64,000 nucleotides of DNA from Asterias rubens. Its lineage: Eukaryota > Echinodermata > Asteroidea > Forcipulatida > Asteriidae. The position numbers were made by a program, and so were the translations under genes. Location: NCBI RefSeq assembly GCF_902459465.1, contig NC_047062.1, forward strand, positions 15,569,994 through 15,633,993, written 5' to 3'. This document shows positions 11,688-24,200 of this stretch, piece by piece; the stretch's first letter is position 1; every line of letters starts with the position of its first letter. The notes under the pieces are model-generated. The model was not told the origin of the DNA, made no database searches, and worked only from the letters and a program-made list of their open reading frames with translations.

Positions 11688-14654
11688 TCAGGATAAGCTT
11701 GTAAGCACATTAAAGAAATGATACACTTCATCGCTGTCGAACACGGCAACTTCTGTGTTGCACTTACTGCAACGTACAGGATGAAAATACTCCTGTTGAT
11801 CCCCGCTGCTGCCGTTTGTCGCTGTCGATGGTGATGATGCGTCGGCTCTCTCCATCTGCATCTTATGTTTCTTCCTCCACTTCCGTCCCATCTTCTGCGG
11901 GACGCTGTACTTGAGACGCTCGGCACGGATAATGCTGCAGTTGAGGACGAACATTGCACGGTACTGGTGCGTGTACAGTTCATGACGCTGGCAATCCAAG
12001 CACAGCGTTGTTAAACACGCGGGACAGTTTAATACGGCGTCACTCTGTGGAATGGAGCTGTCTTTGATCTTCCTACCGTCAGGGGAACTATCATTGCTCA
12101 TGTCCGGTGCGGCCGTTCCATTGGCACTCTGGTTGGGGTAGTACTTCTGACGTTGTTTGTTGACCCATTCTTGGTTTTGATCATCGATATCCGGGTCATA
12201 TAGTAGTTCATCGTTGGTTAGTACACGGTGCTTCTGACGTCGCTTTTTGCCTGCAAAACATAATCGACATTAATTTGATGAGTTCCTGAAATAGAATTAA
12301 AATTTGTATATTTATATTTTTACTTATTTATAAAAATCAAATAATAAACCACAAGGGAAACTGACTGGGTACATTTTATACATGATTTTGGGTTGAACAA
12401 AGAAAAATTTACTAGAGCAGGATTTGAACCAACGACCTCCGGTTTAACGTGCCGGCGCTTTACCAACTGAGCTATCTAGCCCTATGTTGGCTGTCTCCCT
12501 ATTTAGTCAATATCTTTGTTCGGGGGTGCCTGTCAGAAGCTATTCAACCGCAAACTGCAGTGTAGCCAGGGATCACACCCAGGGATCACACCCAGAATCT
12601 TTACTTATTTATAAACATATATATTTATAAATTTGATCGATTGATACATTTCTATGTGGGGGGCGGGGGGGAACATTTAGGAAAAGGCAACATATTGGTG
12701 CAAGTATGAACAAAGTCAGGCCAAAGCTATTTTCTCTAAAGCATGATTTGAACCTGCGACCTCTGGGTTCACATACTGCTCTAATTGGGTCATTGAAATG
12801 TTGAGCACTTAAAACAATAGTACAAAACAAGCACAAAATGGTTTTCTTACTTTGCTTGGATGTGCTGGCTTCTTCTTTCTCATCATCGGAATCAAAGTAG
12901 ATGTCGCTATAGAAATCTTCCTCTGGAGGAGCCTCTTTGCTTGTTGGTTGGCTCTTGTCTTGATTACTGGGCGGCTGGCTGCAAGATGCCTGGTTTGATC
13001 CGACACTCTCTGCTGAACAGTCATATACATGGATTGAGGTAAGAATCACAATATTTGATGTGTTCTCTGTCTCAAGCTTAAAGGCAAAGTGTGCCATGAG
13101 TTACTTTATAGCTGATAAGTTTGGTGCGTATAGGAGGGATCTTTAGTAGGGCCGATACTTTATAGAGACAACAGAGGTAACTACCACAGATGCCCCTGGT
13201 AACTGCCTAGGTGCCCCTTGAAATGCTCCGGTAGAAAATCTAAATTTTCTTATCAAACAAGGCCTGTATGATTCGTTTTTGAAAGGGCAAGGGCACCAAG
13301 GCATTTTCTATAGTCAAAGGGCAACCTTTATAAGGAAATATCTTCTGGAGCATTTCAAGGGCACCAAGGCAATGACCAGGGGGCATGAAGGCAACCGCCT
13401 TCAATGCTTCCATGAAGTATCAGGCCTGCCTTGTCATTGCCTGGATGCCCATTTAAATGCTCCAATAGGAATTTACAAATCTTTTATACAAAAGAGAAAA
13501 TACCTTGGTCTTCTTGCCCTTTCAAACAAACATATGTAGCATCAGGCCTGCTGTAGCTTATGACAAAAGGGGGTTAGGGTTCAATGGAAGCTGTCAATCA
13601 TAGCGGGGGATAGAGTAACTTGGTCAGTACCCACCAGCTGCACTGGTAAACTGCTGCTGCTCATGTTGTCTCATAGTCTCATCTAGCTCTTTATCCATTT
13701 CTTTGTCGAACTCATCCTCGCTTGATTCTGACATCTCCAAGCTGCCTCGACTGATGCTTCTAGTCAGCTTTCTCTTCTGCTTCATCGTCCCATGGAGGAG
13801 AATTTCAAGCTCATCTTCAGAGCTGATAAATATTAATAATAATAATAAATTATTGTAATAATGTTAAGTGTTTATATAGATAACTCCTTTACAAATATAT
13901 AAAAGTGCTGAATAACCTTAGTGCTGAACAGGACTTAAGAAAAGAAACAAAGTACAAAGACAGGGGATGTAAGAAAAAATGGCTGCTGTGAAGTAGTACA
14001 AAGCCTTAATTTCTGAACTAAATAACGAATGGGGGCTACTTTTCTAGAGGGTGACATTTAGCTGGGGGCGTCATTGTCACTCAGCAGGGGGCAACATTGG
14101 CTAGGCTAGGGGCGGCATTGTTAACTAACACTACAGGGCGACATTTGTCAGGCATGTCACTTTGTCAGGAGGCAAGCAGTTTAGTTTAGGCTCAATGGTT
14201 AAGGCTTAGGGGTAGGGGGGTGACGGAAAAGTTTCCGTATGGCGCCACCACTTTTTCACTCGATATGAAATAATATACTTTAGTATCTAATTTACGTTTA
14301 CCTCAATGAGATATCCATTTTTGTAAAAATGAATGAAAGGTGGAGGCGCCATACGGAAAGTTACCCAAACAAATTAGTGGTGCACAATTTTGTTTTTGAA
14401 AAGTTTTGTTTACCTAAAAACTATCAACAATAATGCATTTTTACTATCAAATTCAAAAACTATCATCAACAACACTCAACACTAACATAACAGTCAATTC
14501 AATTATTACAAACATTAATTAAACAAAACAAACGTATCTATCTAGAAATATTAATTATTAAATATTACCTGTCTTTCCCACGTTCCTGGTCACTGTCATC
14601 TTCGATGATATCATACTCACATAAACCTCGATTGAGGTTACTGAGAAAACTCAT
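11688..14654 (-). CDS. EAPP: EAPP, E2F-associated phosphoprotein (4 coding exons, 332 aa)
   Basis: Exons 14654-14569, 13822-13635, 13012-12851 and 12250-11688 on the minus strand join in phases 2, 1, 1 to 332 residues (human about 285). Seen in order: start MSFLSNLNRG, acidic EDDSDQERG, SSEDELEILLHG followed by KQKRKL, ESSEDEFDKEM, EDFYSDIYFDSDDE, KKRRQKHRVLTNDELLYDPD, DDQNQEWVNKQR, and the C-terminal cysteine-rich block CPACLTTLCLDCQRH...YRAMFVLNC...CSKCNTEVAVFD...HFFNVL. These match EAPP throughout. The family is nuclear, binds activating E2F factors and affects the G1/S transition; the four paired cysteines suggest metal binding (inference). The start codon lies just left of a 589-base gap to the XDH start, so the two genes probably share a promoter region. 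Confidence 0.94.
12340..12600 (-). mobile_element. tRNA-derived SINE-A copy in EAPP intron 3
   Basis: Read on the minus strand the head agctcagttggtaaagcgcc and the B-box region ggttcaaatcctgctc are tRNA-like, preceded by gtgatccctggctacact and followed by a tail ending cagtttcccttgtgg. Other copies: 20107-20270, 24228-24318, 33823-34368, 47485-47690. It is a SINE, not a functional tRNA. Confidence 0.8.
13180..13475. repeat. Repeat with internal inverted blocks in EAPP intron 2
   Basis: Blocks such as gcatttcaagggcaccaagg and gccccttgaaatgctcc occur in both orientations several times (13210-13240, 13345-13375, 13435-13465). It is non-coding, probably a degraded foldback. Confidence 0.5.
14216..14366. 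mobile_element. Short MITE with TIRs in EAPP intron 1
   Basis: Left end gtttccgtatggcgccacca and right end tggaggcgccatacggaaag with ttaccc are inverted repeats; the inside is AT-rich. About 150 bp. A diverged end of the same family is at 7740-7795. Confidence 0.7.
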
Positions 14655-15243
14655 GTCTCGAGGGAGAAGTTCTTCGAACTTTTGTTTATAATTTCAAGTT
14701 TAACGTGCGGCGCGTCTTACTCTATGGATGGTGTGACTAAAATAGCTGTTGCCCATCTACATGGCAGTATCTTAATACGCAGTGAGACGTCGGGGTTAAA
14801 ACCTGTTAATAAACGGACTTCGAAATTCGACCTCGTTTCTGGGTCACTGAACACAGTCCACGTACACGTTGCTAGTCTTAGTTCAAGACGCTGCTGTCTT
14901 TATAGTCTGTAGTAAATAGGGTGCCAAAAATTGAACATAAAGCTGAAACACATTGTGTGTATCATATTCACAGACATAATGCACCTTTATGTCGCTGGTC
15001 ATATTATTCTATTTTGCTGTTGGCGATAAACCCACAGACATAAAGAACCTCAATGGGTTGAGAGCGCGACCTCTTGTGGCGATGGATTTAACATTGGGGT
15101 TTTGAATAAAGACTACACAGTGTTTTTCAGAATTTTGCGCTGTGTGTATGCGCGCGCATATCATACGACGATTGTACACAATTAATAGTACACACACAAC
15201 AAACATCGTCCTGAGTGCAGCAGTGAAGTACGTGTCTTTGAAG
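14655..15243. promoter_or_regulatory. Putative shared promoter region between EAPP and XDH
   Basis: 589 bases separate the divergent start codons of EAPP (14654, minus) and XDH (15244, plus). Such short head-to-head gaps in animals usually act as bidirectional promoters. The sequence shows a GC-richer patch near 14705-14720 (gtgcggcgcgtcttac) and the repeated cagacataa at about 14970 and 15034. No TATA box or E2F site can be called with confidence. Confidence 0.5.
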
Positions 15244-18200
15244 ATGGCTGCACAGGAAAAGTCTGATGTTCTGGTGTTCTTTTGTAACGGAAAAAAGGTA
15301 AAAATAGTTGAATGTGACTTTTTCTATTGAATTATCTGCTCTGCTGAGTACTTACTGCTGAGTTTAAACTATTTTAAATACAAGTTTTAACTTACCGTCT
15401 AACTCAATTAGAATAATATGGCCTACACATTTATGATTTTATTTGAACTTACTTGCAACTTACTTGAATCCACCGACGCCATCACACAACTTGGTAGGAG
15501 ACGGTGGTTCTGCTTACTGGGGCAGACAGCTTAGATAAGCTTATGTAGAGCCCCCCGACGTTCTTTAGGAATTTATCCACATGTCCCTTGAAAATGTTCA
15601 CACTTGAAGCTTCAATTGCTTTTCGAGGGAGAATGTTCCAGTAGTTGACCGCTCTCTGGGTAAACCAGAACTTCCTGAGGTTGAGGTTGGATCTTGATTT
15701 GTACAGTTTAAGTTGGTGACCCCTGTGCTGCACGGTTGACAAATCAAAGAAATGTTCAGGGTTCAAGCCCTCAAGGCCCCTAAGTATCTTAAAGGTCTCG
15801 ATAAGATCTCCTCGCAGCCTCCTGCACTCCAGGGTGGTCAATTTCACTTCCCTGAGTCTGTGAACGTAGTCTAGACTCTAGGTGAGATAGACCTCCAACC
15901 AATCATTCGCAATGCTCTCTTTTGCACTCTTTCTATTAGGTCAATGTCCCTTTGAAGGTGAGGCCTCCACGCCTGAACACAGTAATCTAGGTGTGGTCTA
16001 ACCAATTCTTTGTACAGTCTGATGATTGTTGTTTTGTCTTTGTTCGTAATGGTTCTGTTGATTAGCCCCAGGGCTCTGAATGCGCTTTTGACTGCCTTCG
16101 CACAGTGGGTACTTGCATTTAGTGACTGATGGATGATTACCCCAAGATCTCTTTCTTCACTTACTGTCTGAATTATACTGTCACCAATGGAGTAGTTGTG
16201 CTTGATGTTACTATGCCTGAAGTGGAGGCACTTGCATTTGTCAATATTAAATAACATTTGCCAGTCATCAGACCACCGGTAAAGGCGATCGAGGTCGTCC
16301 TGAAGAGCGCGAGCATCTGCTGGGGTTTTCACTTTTCTGAAGACCTTGGTGTCGTCAGCGAACTTCAGGACCGAACTCAAGATATCCTCGTCAATGTCGT
16401 TGATGTAGATGATGAACAACAGCGGGCCAAGAACAGAACCTTGGGGGACACCGCTTTTAACTCCTGACCACTCCGATTGGGCCCCATTCACCACCAACCT
16501 CTGTTGTCTGTCAGACAGCCATGCCGTAATCCAAGCAGCAGTTGAATCACCTATCCCATGTGATCGTAGTTTCATCAGTAACCTCTGGTGTGGAACTCGG
16601 TCGAAGGCTTTACTGAAATCGAGGTACACTGCATCAACAGGGTTGCCATCATCAACGGTCTTTGTAACAAGCTCCAGAAAAGTTAGTAAATTGGTCAGGC
16701 AGGAACGACCTCTTAAAAACCCTTGCTGTGAATCACTGATCAATCTATGTGCTGTAAGGTGTTCCATGATGGCATCTCGGAGGATGGTTTAAAACACCTT
16801 ACTGACCTGTGAGGTTAGGCTGATCGGCCTGTAGTTTGCTGCTACACTACGTTTGCCCTTCTTGAAGATGGGGGTGACGTTTGCTCTCCTCCAGTCTAGT
16901 GGAACCACTCCTTCTGCCATGGACTTCTGGAAAATTTGGCTGAGGGGTTCAGCTTTCGCGCCCGATACTTCCCTTAAAACCACAGAATAAATATCATCTA
17001 CTCCGGGTGCCTTGCCAGGCTTCAACTTCATTAGCACTTTGAGAACGTTCTCCGCTGTCACCTCTACATCTCTGAGCATGTCGTCGTTCGGTCCGCCAAA
17101 CATCCTCTTGGGATGTGGTATGTTATGTAATTGTTCAAGTGTGAACACAGATGAAAAATAGTAATTTAACACCATAGCTGTTCTCACGTCGTCTGTAATG
17201 ACTTCACCATTTTCTTCCGTCAGAGGACCCACATGGTCCCTTGTTTTCATGTTGCTCCTCACATATGCATAGAAGGCTTTAGGGTTCTGCTTGATTTTCT
17301 TTGTCAATCTTGACTCGTACTTTCTTTTGGCTGCTCTAATTTCTTTAGTCGCAAGGTTCAAAGCTCGTTTGTACCGCAAGTAGTCTGCATGTTCTTGGGA
17401 TTCTGTAAACCTCTTCCATGTAGGCGATATTTGCTCCTTCTCACTTTCTCTACTTTTTTGGTCCACCACAGAGGCTTTTTCTTGCTGGTTTTTCTTGTTT
17501 TCTTGGGTACAAACTTCACCACAGCTTTTTTCCCCAGTAGTGGTGCGTGTTTTGGGGATGGCAAGTAGTCTGGTGTCAGTAGATGACTGGAGGTATCTGT
17601 TAGGTTTGTACAACTGAATGAGATCCGTTAGGTATGAAGGCGCAGAGGCGGTATTGAGACATTTGAAGACCAGGGTAAGTATTTTGAAGTTGATACGGTT
17701 GGAGACTGTCAGCCAGTGAAGATCGTGAAGAATGGGAGTGACTCTGTCATATTTCTTGGCCTGGAAGATCAATTTAGCTGCACGATTTTGGAGCCGTTGA
17801 AGGCGTTGACAGTCAACAGATGATATTCCATAGAGAAGAGAGTTAGCATAATCGAGACGAGACGTTACAAGGGCTCTAACAGCAGCATGGCATGTAGGCT
17901 TATCAATGTACATTCTTATCCGAGTAAGGTTGCGTAGACTGAAATTAACGGATCGGCAAATAGAAGTGACTTGGTCGGACATCCGCATGGCCTGGTCAAA
18001 CTCCACTCCAAGATTTCTGATCTTCGTGGAAGGCTGGATGATTTCGGAGTCTACTTGGAGGGAAACATCAGATAGCGAACTGAGACATCTACTGTTGGCA
18101 CAGACAAAGAAATCAGTTTTGGAATCGTTGAGTTGAAGCATGTTGCTTAACATCCATTGTTTTATGTCCATTATACATTCCGACAATGTGGAAAGAGCTT

Positions 18201-21200
18201 GATTGATTTCACCAGGGTTGTTGGGATTAAATTGAATGTACAGCTGGGTATAGTCAGCATAGAAGTGATAGCGAATGTGCTCAAACCGTTCAATAATGGT
18301 GGCCAGGGGATAAGTAAATAGGGAAAACAGTTGAGGCCCTACCACAGAACCTTGTGGTAAACCAAACTCCAATACCTGGGGGTCAGATAGCTCACTAGCA
18401 ACCTTAACTCTATTAGTGCGACCAACAAGGTATGAATGAAACCACTGTTGAACATGACCTGTTAACCCAAAAACATTATATAATCTATCCAAGAGGGAAA
18501 CATAATCAATGGTATCGAACGCCGCCGACAGATCCAGCAACACCACAAAGACAGCCTGCCGATCATCAAGAGCACGCATTATGTCACTCTTGATTCTCAG
18601 CAATGCCGTCTCAGTGCTGTGGCCAGACCTGTAAGCAGACTGAAACTTCTGAAACAACATATTAGTACAAAGATGATCATTGATACGAGTTAAAGCAACC
18701 TTTTTAATCAGTTTCGATATAAATGCCAAGTTAGAAACCGGTCTATAGTTCTTGAGATTTTTCACGTCCAGCCCGGGCTTCTTTAAAATGGGAGATACTA
18801 TGGCTTCCTTGAGGCTTGATGGGAAGGAACCTGTGGCAAGCGAGCTATTGACGATTGAAACCAGAGCAGAGAGGAGAGTCCCGGTATTCATTTTCAACAT
18901 CCATGTCGGGAGAGGGTCCAGGTCGCATGACTTGCTCGGTGCTTTGCTAATGAGTCTGAGGACCTCGTCCTCATCGGCAAGGAGGAAGTCAGAGAGTTGA
19001 GGTACTTGTACTGGGCAATCAGCATGCTGGAGTGAAACGGGTTCAGGGGTGTGGGTGAGCGAACACATGATGTTAGATCTTATTTTGGCAACTTTGTCTT
19101 TGAAGAAGGTTGCGAACCGGTTGCTCAATGTTTTCAAGGGTTGGCCAGATGGATGGGGAGGAGCCCCTTCATGATCTGTACAAACATATATAAAGCCTGT
19201 GATTAGGGTCCTTATGATGTGACACAACAATGCCATCAGCTCCGTTAAGATTAAAGTGCACTCTTTCCTTGTTGAACTTCGGGAGGAAGTTCAACGACAA
19301 CAGTTAAGTTTTCGTTTTTACACAATTAATTTTGTAATAATCCCTTTTCCAGATATATAGTCACCGTCGTCAGAAGGTTGGATGGTATGACTATATCGCA
19401 AAAATAGCACAATAAGGAATGAAAAAATGTCCGTGTGTAATGGCCATGTGGTTTAGCACGCTGAGTTTCTTGCGCCCCAATTCGATAGTTGGGACTGGTC
19501 AGAACTTGAGTGTTAAATTGTTGATTACAATATTGTTTTTCTCTTGTCGCTCTCCATAGGTTGTAGATCGTCATGTTCAACCAGAAGTTACCATATTGAC
19601 TTACCTACGTACCAAGTGTATCCTTTTTCAAAATCGTTCTTCTGTCTTAAAAAAAGAAAAGAAAATGGATGGCTGAACAGCGGCCAATAAGAACTTAAGA
19701 AAAAAAATATGCAAGTTTTTTGAAATTTTCAGATTGTTGTAGTTTTATGATTTTGTATCTGTTTTTAGATTTCTTATATATTTTGTGTACATTGTGCACC
19801 GTAAATTTAAAGTGTACTGTAGATCTAAATGTAAATTTGTAAAGTCCAGTTATGTCTCAGGCTTTTCATTAACTTTCCCTTTTAATTGACTATTACTACT
19901 AAGCCCTTTAGGCCTAAAGCAAATTTGTTATATTCATAGCATAAAATGGAAATAGTTTTAATTATGCAAATTAAAGATTAAGTGTACCTTTCATGGGGAT
20001 TTTGTATGACTGAATAATGGTATTACTCATAATATTGTTTCTCTTTTTTTTCTCTTTTTTTCTCTTTTTTTTTTTTTGGGGGGGGGGGGGGGCGGCGGGG
20101 AGTGTGGTGAACAAATTGACAAAATAGATAGACTGAAACATAAGGCTAGATGGCTCAGTTGGTAGAGTACCGGCACATTTCCGAAGGTCATTGGTTCAGA
20201 TCCCACTCAAATAATTCGTTCTTTGTTTAACCCCAAATTACTTACCCAGTCAGTTTCCCTCGCGTTTTGTTTCTACTAATAATATTTTGCTTATTTTACT
20301 TCAGATAGAATACACATAATAATTGGCATTGATGTTTATTCTTAACTCAAGCTTGTATGGTACACAGTGCTTCTAACAGGGAGTAAGCTAGGATGCGGGG
20401 AAGGAGGTTGTGGTGCCTGCACTATCATGGTGTCCAAGTACTCACCAAAGCACAAATGTATCAGGTAAGACAGCTACAGTATAGTTATGGCCGACAAGAA
20501 AATAAAACTGTCATGGGACAAATTATACACAGCTCTCCGATCCCTTGCCTGACTGCTTGAAACGAATTGCCTAGGTTTTGGCTACCACCAGCTCAAATTC
20601 AGTTTTGTGAACCACTCAATATGTGACCTGTGACATCACATGTTTACAAAAGAACCACTGAGCCTGGACTTCCTGCAAGCAGGATTTGTACACAGCGTAA
20701 TGGAAGAAATTATAAAATCTTATATTTTATGGAGATTGCACTGTCTAATTCTTATCAACTTTTGATATGATGAAAGGAGGCACATCTCAAAACTTGTCTA
20801 GCTTTTACTTTCATAAGTTCACATGGTCTATAGTTTACTGCTTTTATGTTTTCAAACTTAAGGTTGACTCTTAAGACTTACTCAGGCTCAGTGTTGTGGC
20901 TTGTTGATCAGCCAATACTAGTGCCAACAGTTGGTAGAGCACCAGCACGCTAATCCAGAGGTCGCAGGTTTTCTACAAGCGAGGCTTCAAGTAGTCTAAT
21001 CTTACTTTTCAAGACTATCTAACAAAGTGCGATGTGTGAAACTTACTACCCGGCTAGTCGTGCCTCAAACAGTTGCAACTTTGACACTAGTCACAACTAA
21101 TTTTCATTTCCAAAGATGCATTGCAGCATATTAATTTCCACGGATGCAATATAGTAAAACTCGTGCTGAAAGGATTGAAGGATTGTTTCATTTAGGTCTG

Positions 21201-24200
21201 ATTGTGTTTTGTAAGTAACCTGTGTTGTTGTTGACACATTTGTTTCACCAAGCAGGAAGTCGGTCTATCTTTGTAGTAATCGAGGCGCCACGATTAATGG
21301 AGTAGATGAATAACTAACTCGACTAAGCAATCAGTAGTTGCAACTTTGACACTAGTTGGACTAGTCGCACAAGCTTATATCTAACACTTGTTCTTAAATT
21401 GACTTTTATCTTTCAGTCACTATGCAGTGAATGCTTGCTTGACCCCGATATGTTCAGTGCACGGTCTGGCAGTCACAACCGTTGAAGGAATCGGCAGTAC
21501 ACAAACCAGGCTACATCCAGTCCAGGTTAGTTTTAGTTTAGTTTTATTAGACTTTACACTGGCATAAAAATATAGAAATACAAATCGATACATAAAGAAA
21601 TAAAGAATCAAATTAGCTATAAAAAATACCAAGCCAGTGAGTGACGAGGAGGAACAGGTGACCAGCACCTCTACAAAGCCGTCCTGTCACAAGAAATGTC
21701 CCCTGAAACCCACCCCATAGCAAAAAACCACCCAACCCACAAAAAAGAGGGAGCGCTTTAAGGCGGGACTGACAATTACAGACGACAAGAAGAGCAATGG
21801 CAGTGCGACACCCAAGTGCAGACATCATCCGCTGAAAAGTCAGATGCAAACTTGTCCCTGTAAAATTGGAGAAGAAGAGTCTTAAATGCTGACAAGGACA
21901 CGCTAGATCTGACCGACAGCGGAAGCTGGTTCCACATGGGGACAATCCGCTGAAAATAAAACGACTTACACAAATGTATGGGACTCTGTTTAATTTAATT
22001 AACGAGGAACTGATAATTTGAAGGGATCAGAAGACAGTCTAGTGGCAGGACGGCCCTGTGTAACATTAAAACTTACATATCTATTAACAATATTATTGAC
22101 TACACATTATTGAGTGCTTCTGTGAATAAGACAAAGTTAAAATGTTTGGCCCAAAATGATGCTCTTGACATCTTTTTCATGCCCAGAACCAATGCTGTGT
22201 CTATTGCAGATCGCTTTTTTTGCTGCTATGGTCCAAAAGAATGGAGCACTCTTCCAAATCACACCAAGGATGCTCACACTATTCAAATTGTCCTGAAACT
22301 GCTAAAATGTTATCTTTTTTAACAAGTGTATTGTAAATTATTTCATGTAACTGAGTCCGAGCGCCTTTGATTTTTTGTTGTTGATTTTGGCGCTATGTAA
22401 ATTTCTTCTGATTCATTGATTGATTGTTTATCAATAAAATCAGAACCCTGATTTAATTCCAATTCTTGATATCCCTTTGCGTTGTAGGAACGCCTGGCCA
22501 AAGCTCATGGGTCTCAGTGTGGTTTCTGCACTCCTGGTATTGTGATGTCTATGTACGCCCTGCTGAGGAACAAGCCAGTGCCTACTATGGAGGAAATAGA
22601 GAGTGCATTCGAAGGGAATCTTTGCCGATGTACTGGGTACCGACCAATCCTGCAAGGCTACAGCACATTCACTAAGGTAAGACATGGTGCAGTGACCAGT
22701 TTAAAGCCATTGGACACTTTCGGAACAGAAAACAAATAAAAGTTCACAGATTTACAAATAACTTACAGTGCTTACAGAAGGTAATGGTGAAAGACTTTTC
22801 TTGAAAATATTATTCCATGAAATGCGGAAACAAAGGTGGGTTTTCCCGTAATTTTCTCCCGACTCCGATGACCGATTGAGCCTAAATTTTCACAGGTTTG
22901 TTATTTTATAGATAAGTTGTGATACACGAAGTGTGGGCCTTCGGACAATACTGTTTACTGAAAGTGTCTAATGGCTTTAATGGTCATTAGTCATGGACAT
23001 TTTCATTACGTTATTTAACCCATACCTGCCTATTAAATTTGCATCGAGGATAAAGAATATTAAGTTTGTTTTTACCTTTACTGTTAGCACTGTTTACTCG
23101 GTACTTTCCCGAGTCTGGGGAGAAAAAAAACCCATAGCTACCCTGGTGGTCAGTTGCTCTAGAATAGCAAAGGTCATGGGTTCGAATCCCAAACGAGTAA
23201 TATCCCTAAGATTTTTTTTCACAGAACTCAGAGTATAAATTGCTAACACAAACCGGTGTGAATGGGTTAAACCAAAATTTATTTCATATCTGCCTATGTA
23301 CAGGATCTCCTGTAGAACACACATAAGAATAATGTGCTTTATTATCTTGATGTGGTTGATGTTGCTTTATTTTCACATTTTCAGGAGGGTTGTTGTGGCG
23401 GAAATAGTGCTAACTGCTGCATGAACGCCGCCGCTGAAGAAGGGGTAAGCAATTGACTCTAAAAAGGGACATCAGATCTCTTAAGAAAGCCATTGAGAGA
23501 GAGATGCACTGAAACTAACCCGTACAAGTGTTGTGGTGGATGAGGACTCTAAGGGGGGAGGGAAGTGGGGATAGGGAGAATTAGTATACAAAAAGGAATA
23601 TTTTACTGTGATTAAGAACAATATTGATCTTATTTTCTTGACCCTCCACAGGTATCTACAAAGCTGTTTGACCCCAGTGAGTTCACGCCCTATGACCCCT
23701 CCCAAGAAGTCATCTTTCCCCCAGAGCTCATTGTAAGTTATTAACTGTCAAAACCTTGCATGGTTTAAGGTTTTAAACTCATTTACCACTTTCATGGATG
23801 GTACTGTGTGAAAAATTCAAACTTTTGTGTTACCCCCCCCCCCCCCAAATACAAAAGAAAATTATAGAAAACAAATATGGCAAAAAATATCCGCTGATTC
23901 CTGTGGCTTATTTGTGTATAGTAAAATATTTAATAATGTTTTTTCTTTCTGTCTTATTATAAACACTGACACAATTTAGCCATCAGGTATAAGTTCAACT
24001 GTAATGACTTATCAATAACAACAAGCCATTTTGAGGTATGGTGGACACACCACTATGCAACTAGGTTTGGGTAAATTTGTGTCTGTAGACACCCTAACCG
24101 AACAGTGCACTCATTATGATAGCTTCCACCATACATTAACCTCAAAAGGCTAATAGCAATTATATAATTTTTAAAATCTGTTGCATTCAATTTAGCTCAT

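Larger units (their letters stand above)
15244..23732 (+). other. XDH: XDH exons 1-7: iron-sulphur domains
   Basis: Exons 15244-15297, 19560-19617, 20368-20464, 21417-21525, 22488-22676, 23385-23444, 23652-23732 (residues 1-216). First cluster: Cys47, Cys52, Cys55 in [10 protein letters not shown] and Cys77 in NACL. Second cluster: Cys117 and Cys120 in QCGFCTPG, Cys152 and Cys154 in LCRCTGYRP. Exon 2 (58 bases, [19 protein letters not shown]) is easily missed, 4.26 kb beyond exon 1 behind two LINEs. Exon 6 encodes the linker [12 protein letters not shown]. Exon 3 could also splice at 20379, which would drop four residues (LLLT); the upstream AG at 20367 restores the conserved LTG-K-LGCGE spacing. 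Confidence 0.93.

Noticed and set aside
12609-13097. 162-codon minus-strand frame as a separate protein
   Set aside because: It reads through EAPP exon 3 into both introns; only residues within 12851-13012 belong to EAPP.
16789-19236. 815-codon minus-strand frame as a host gene
   Set aside because: It consists of two RT remnants with a mutated active site in one and a fusion junction near 17525.
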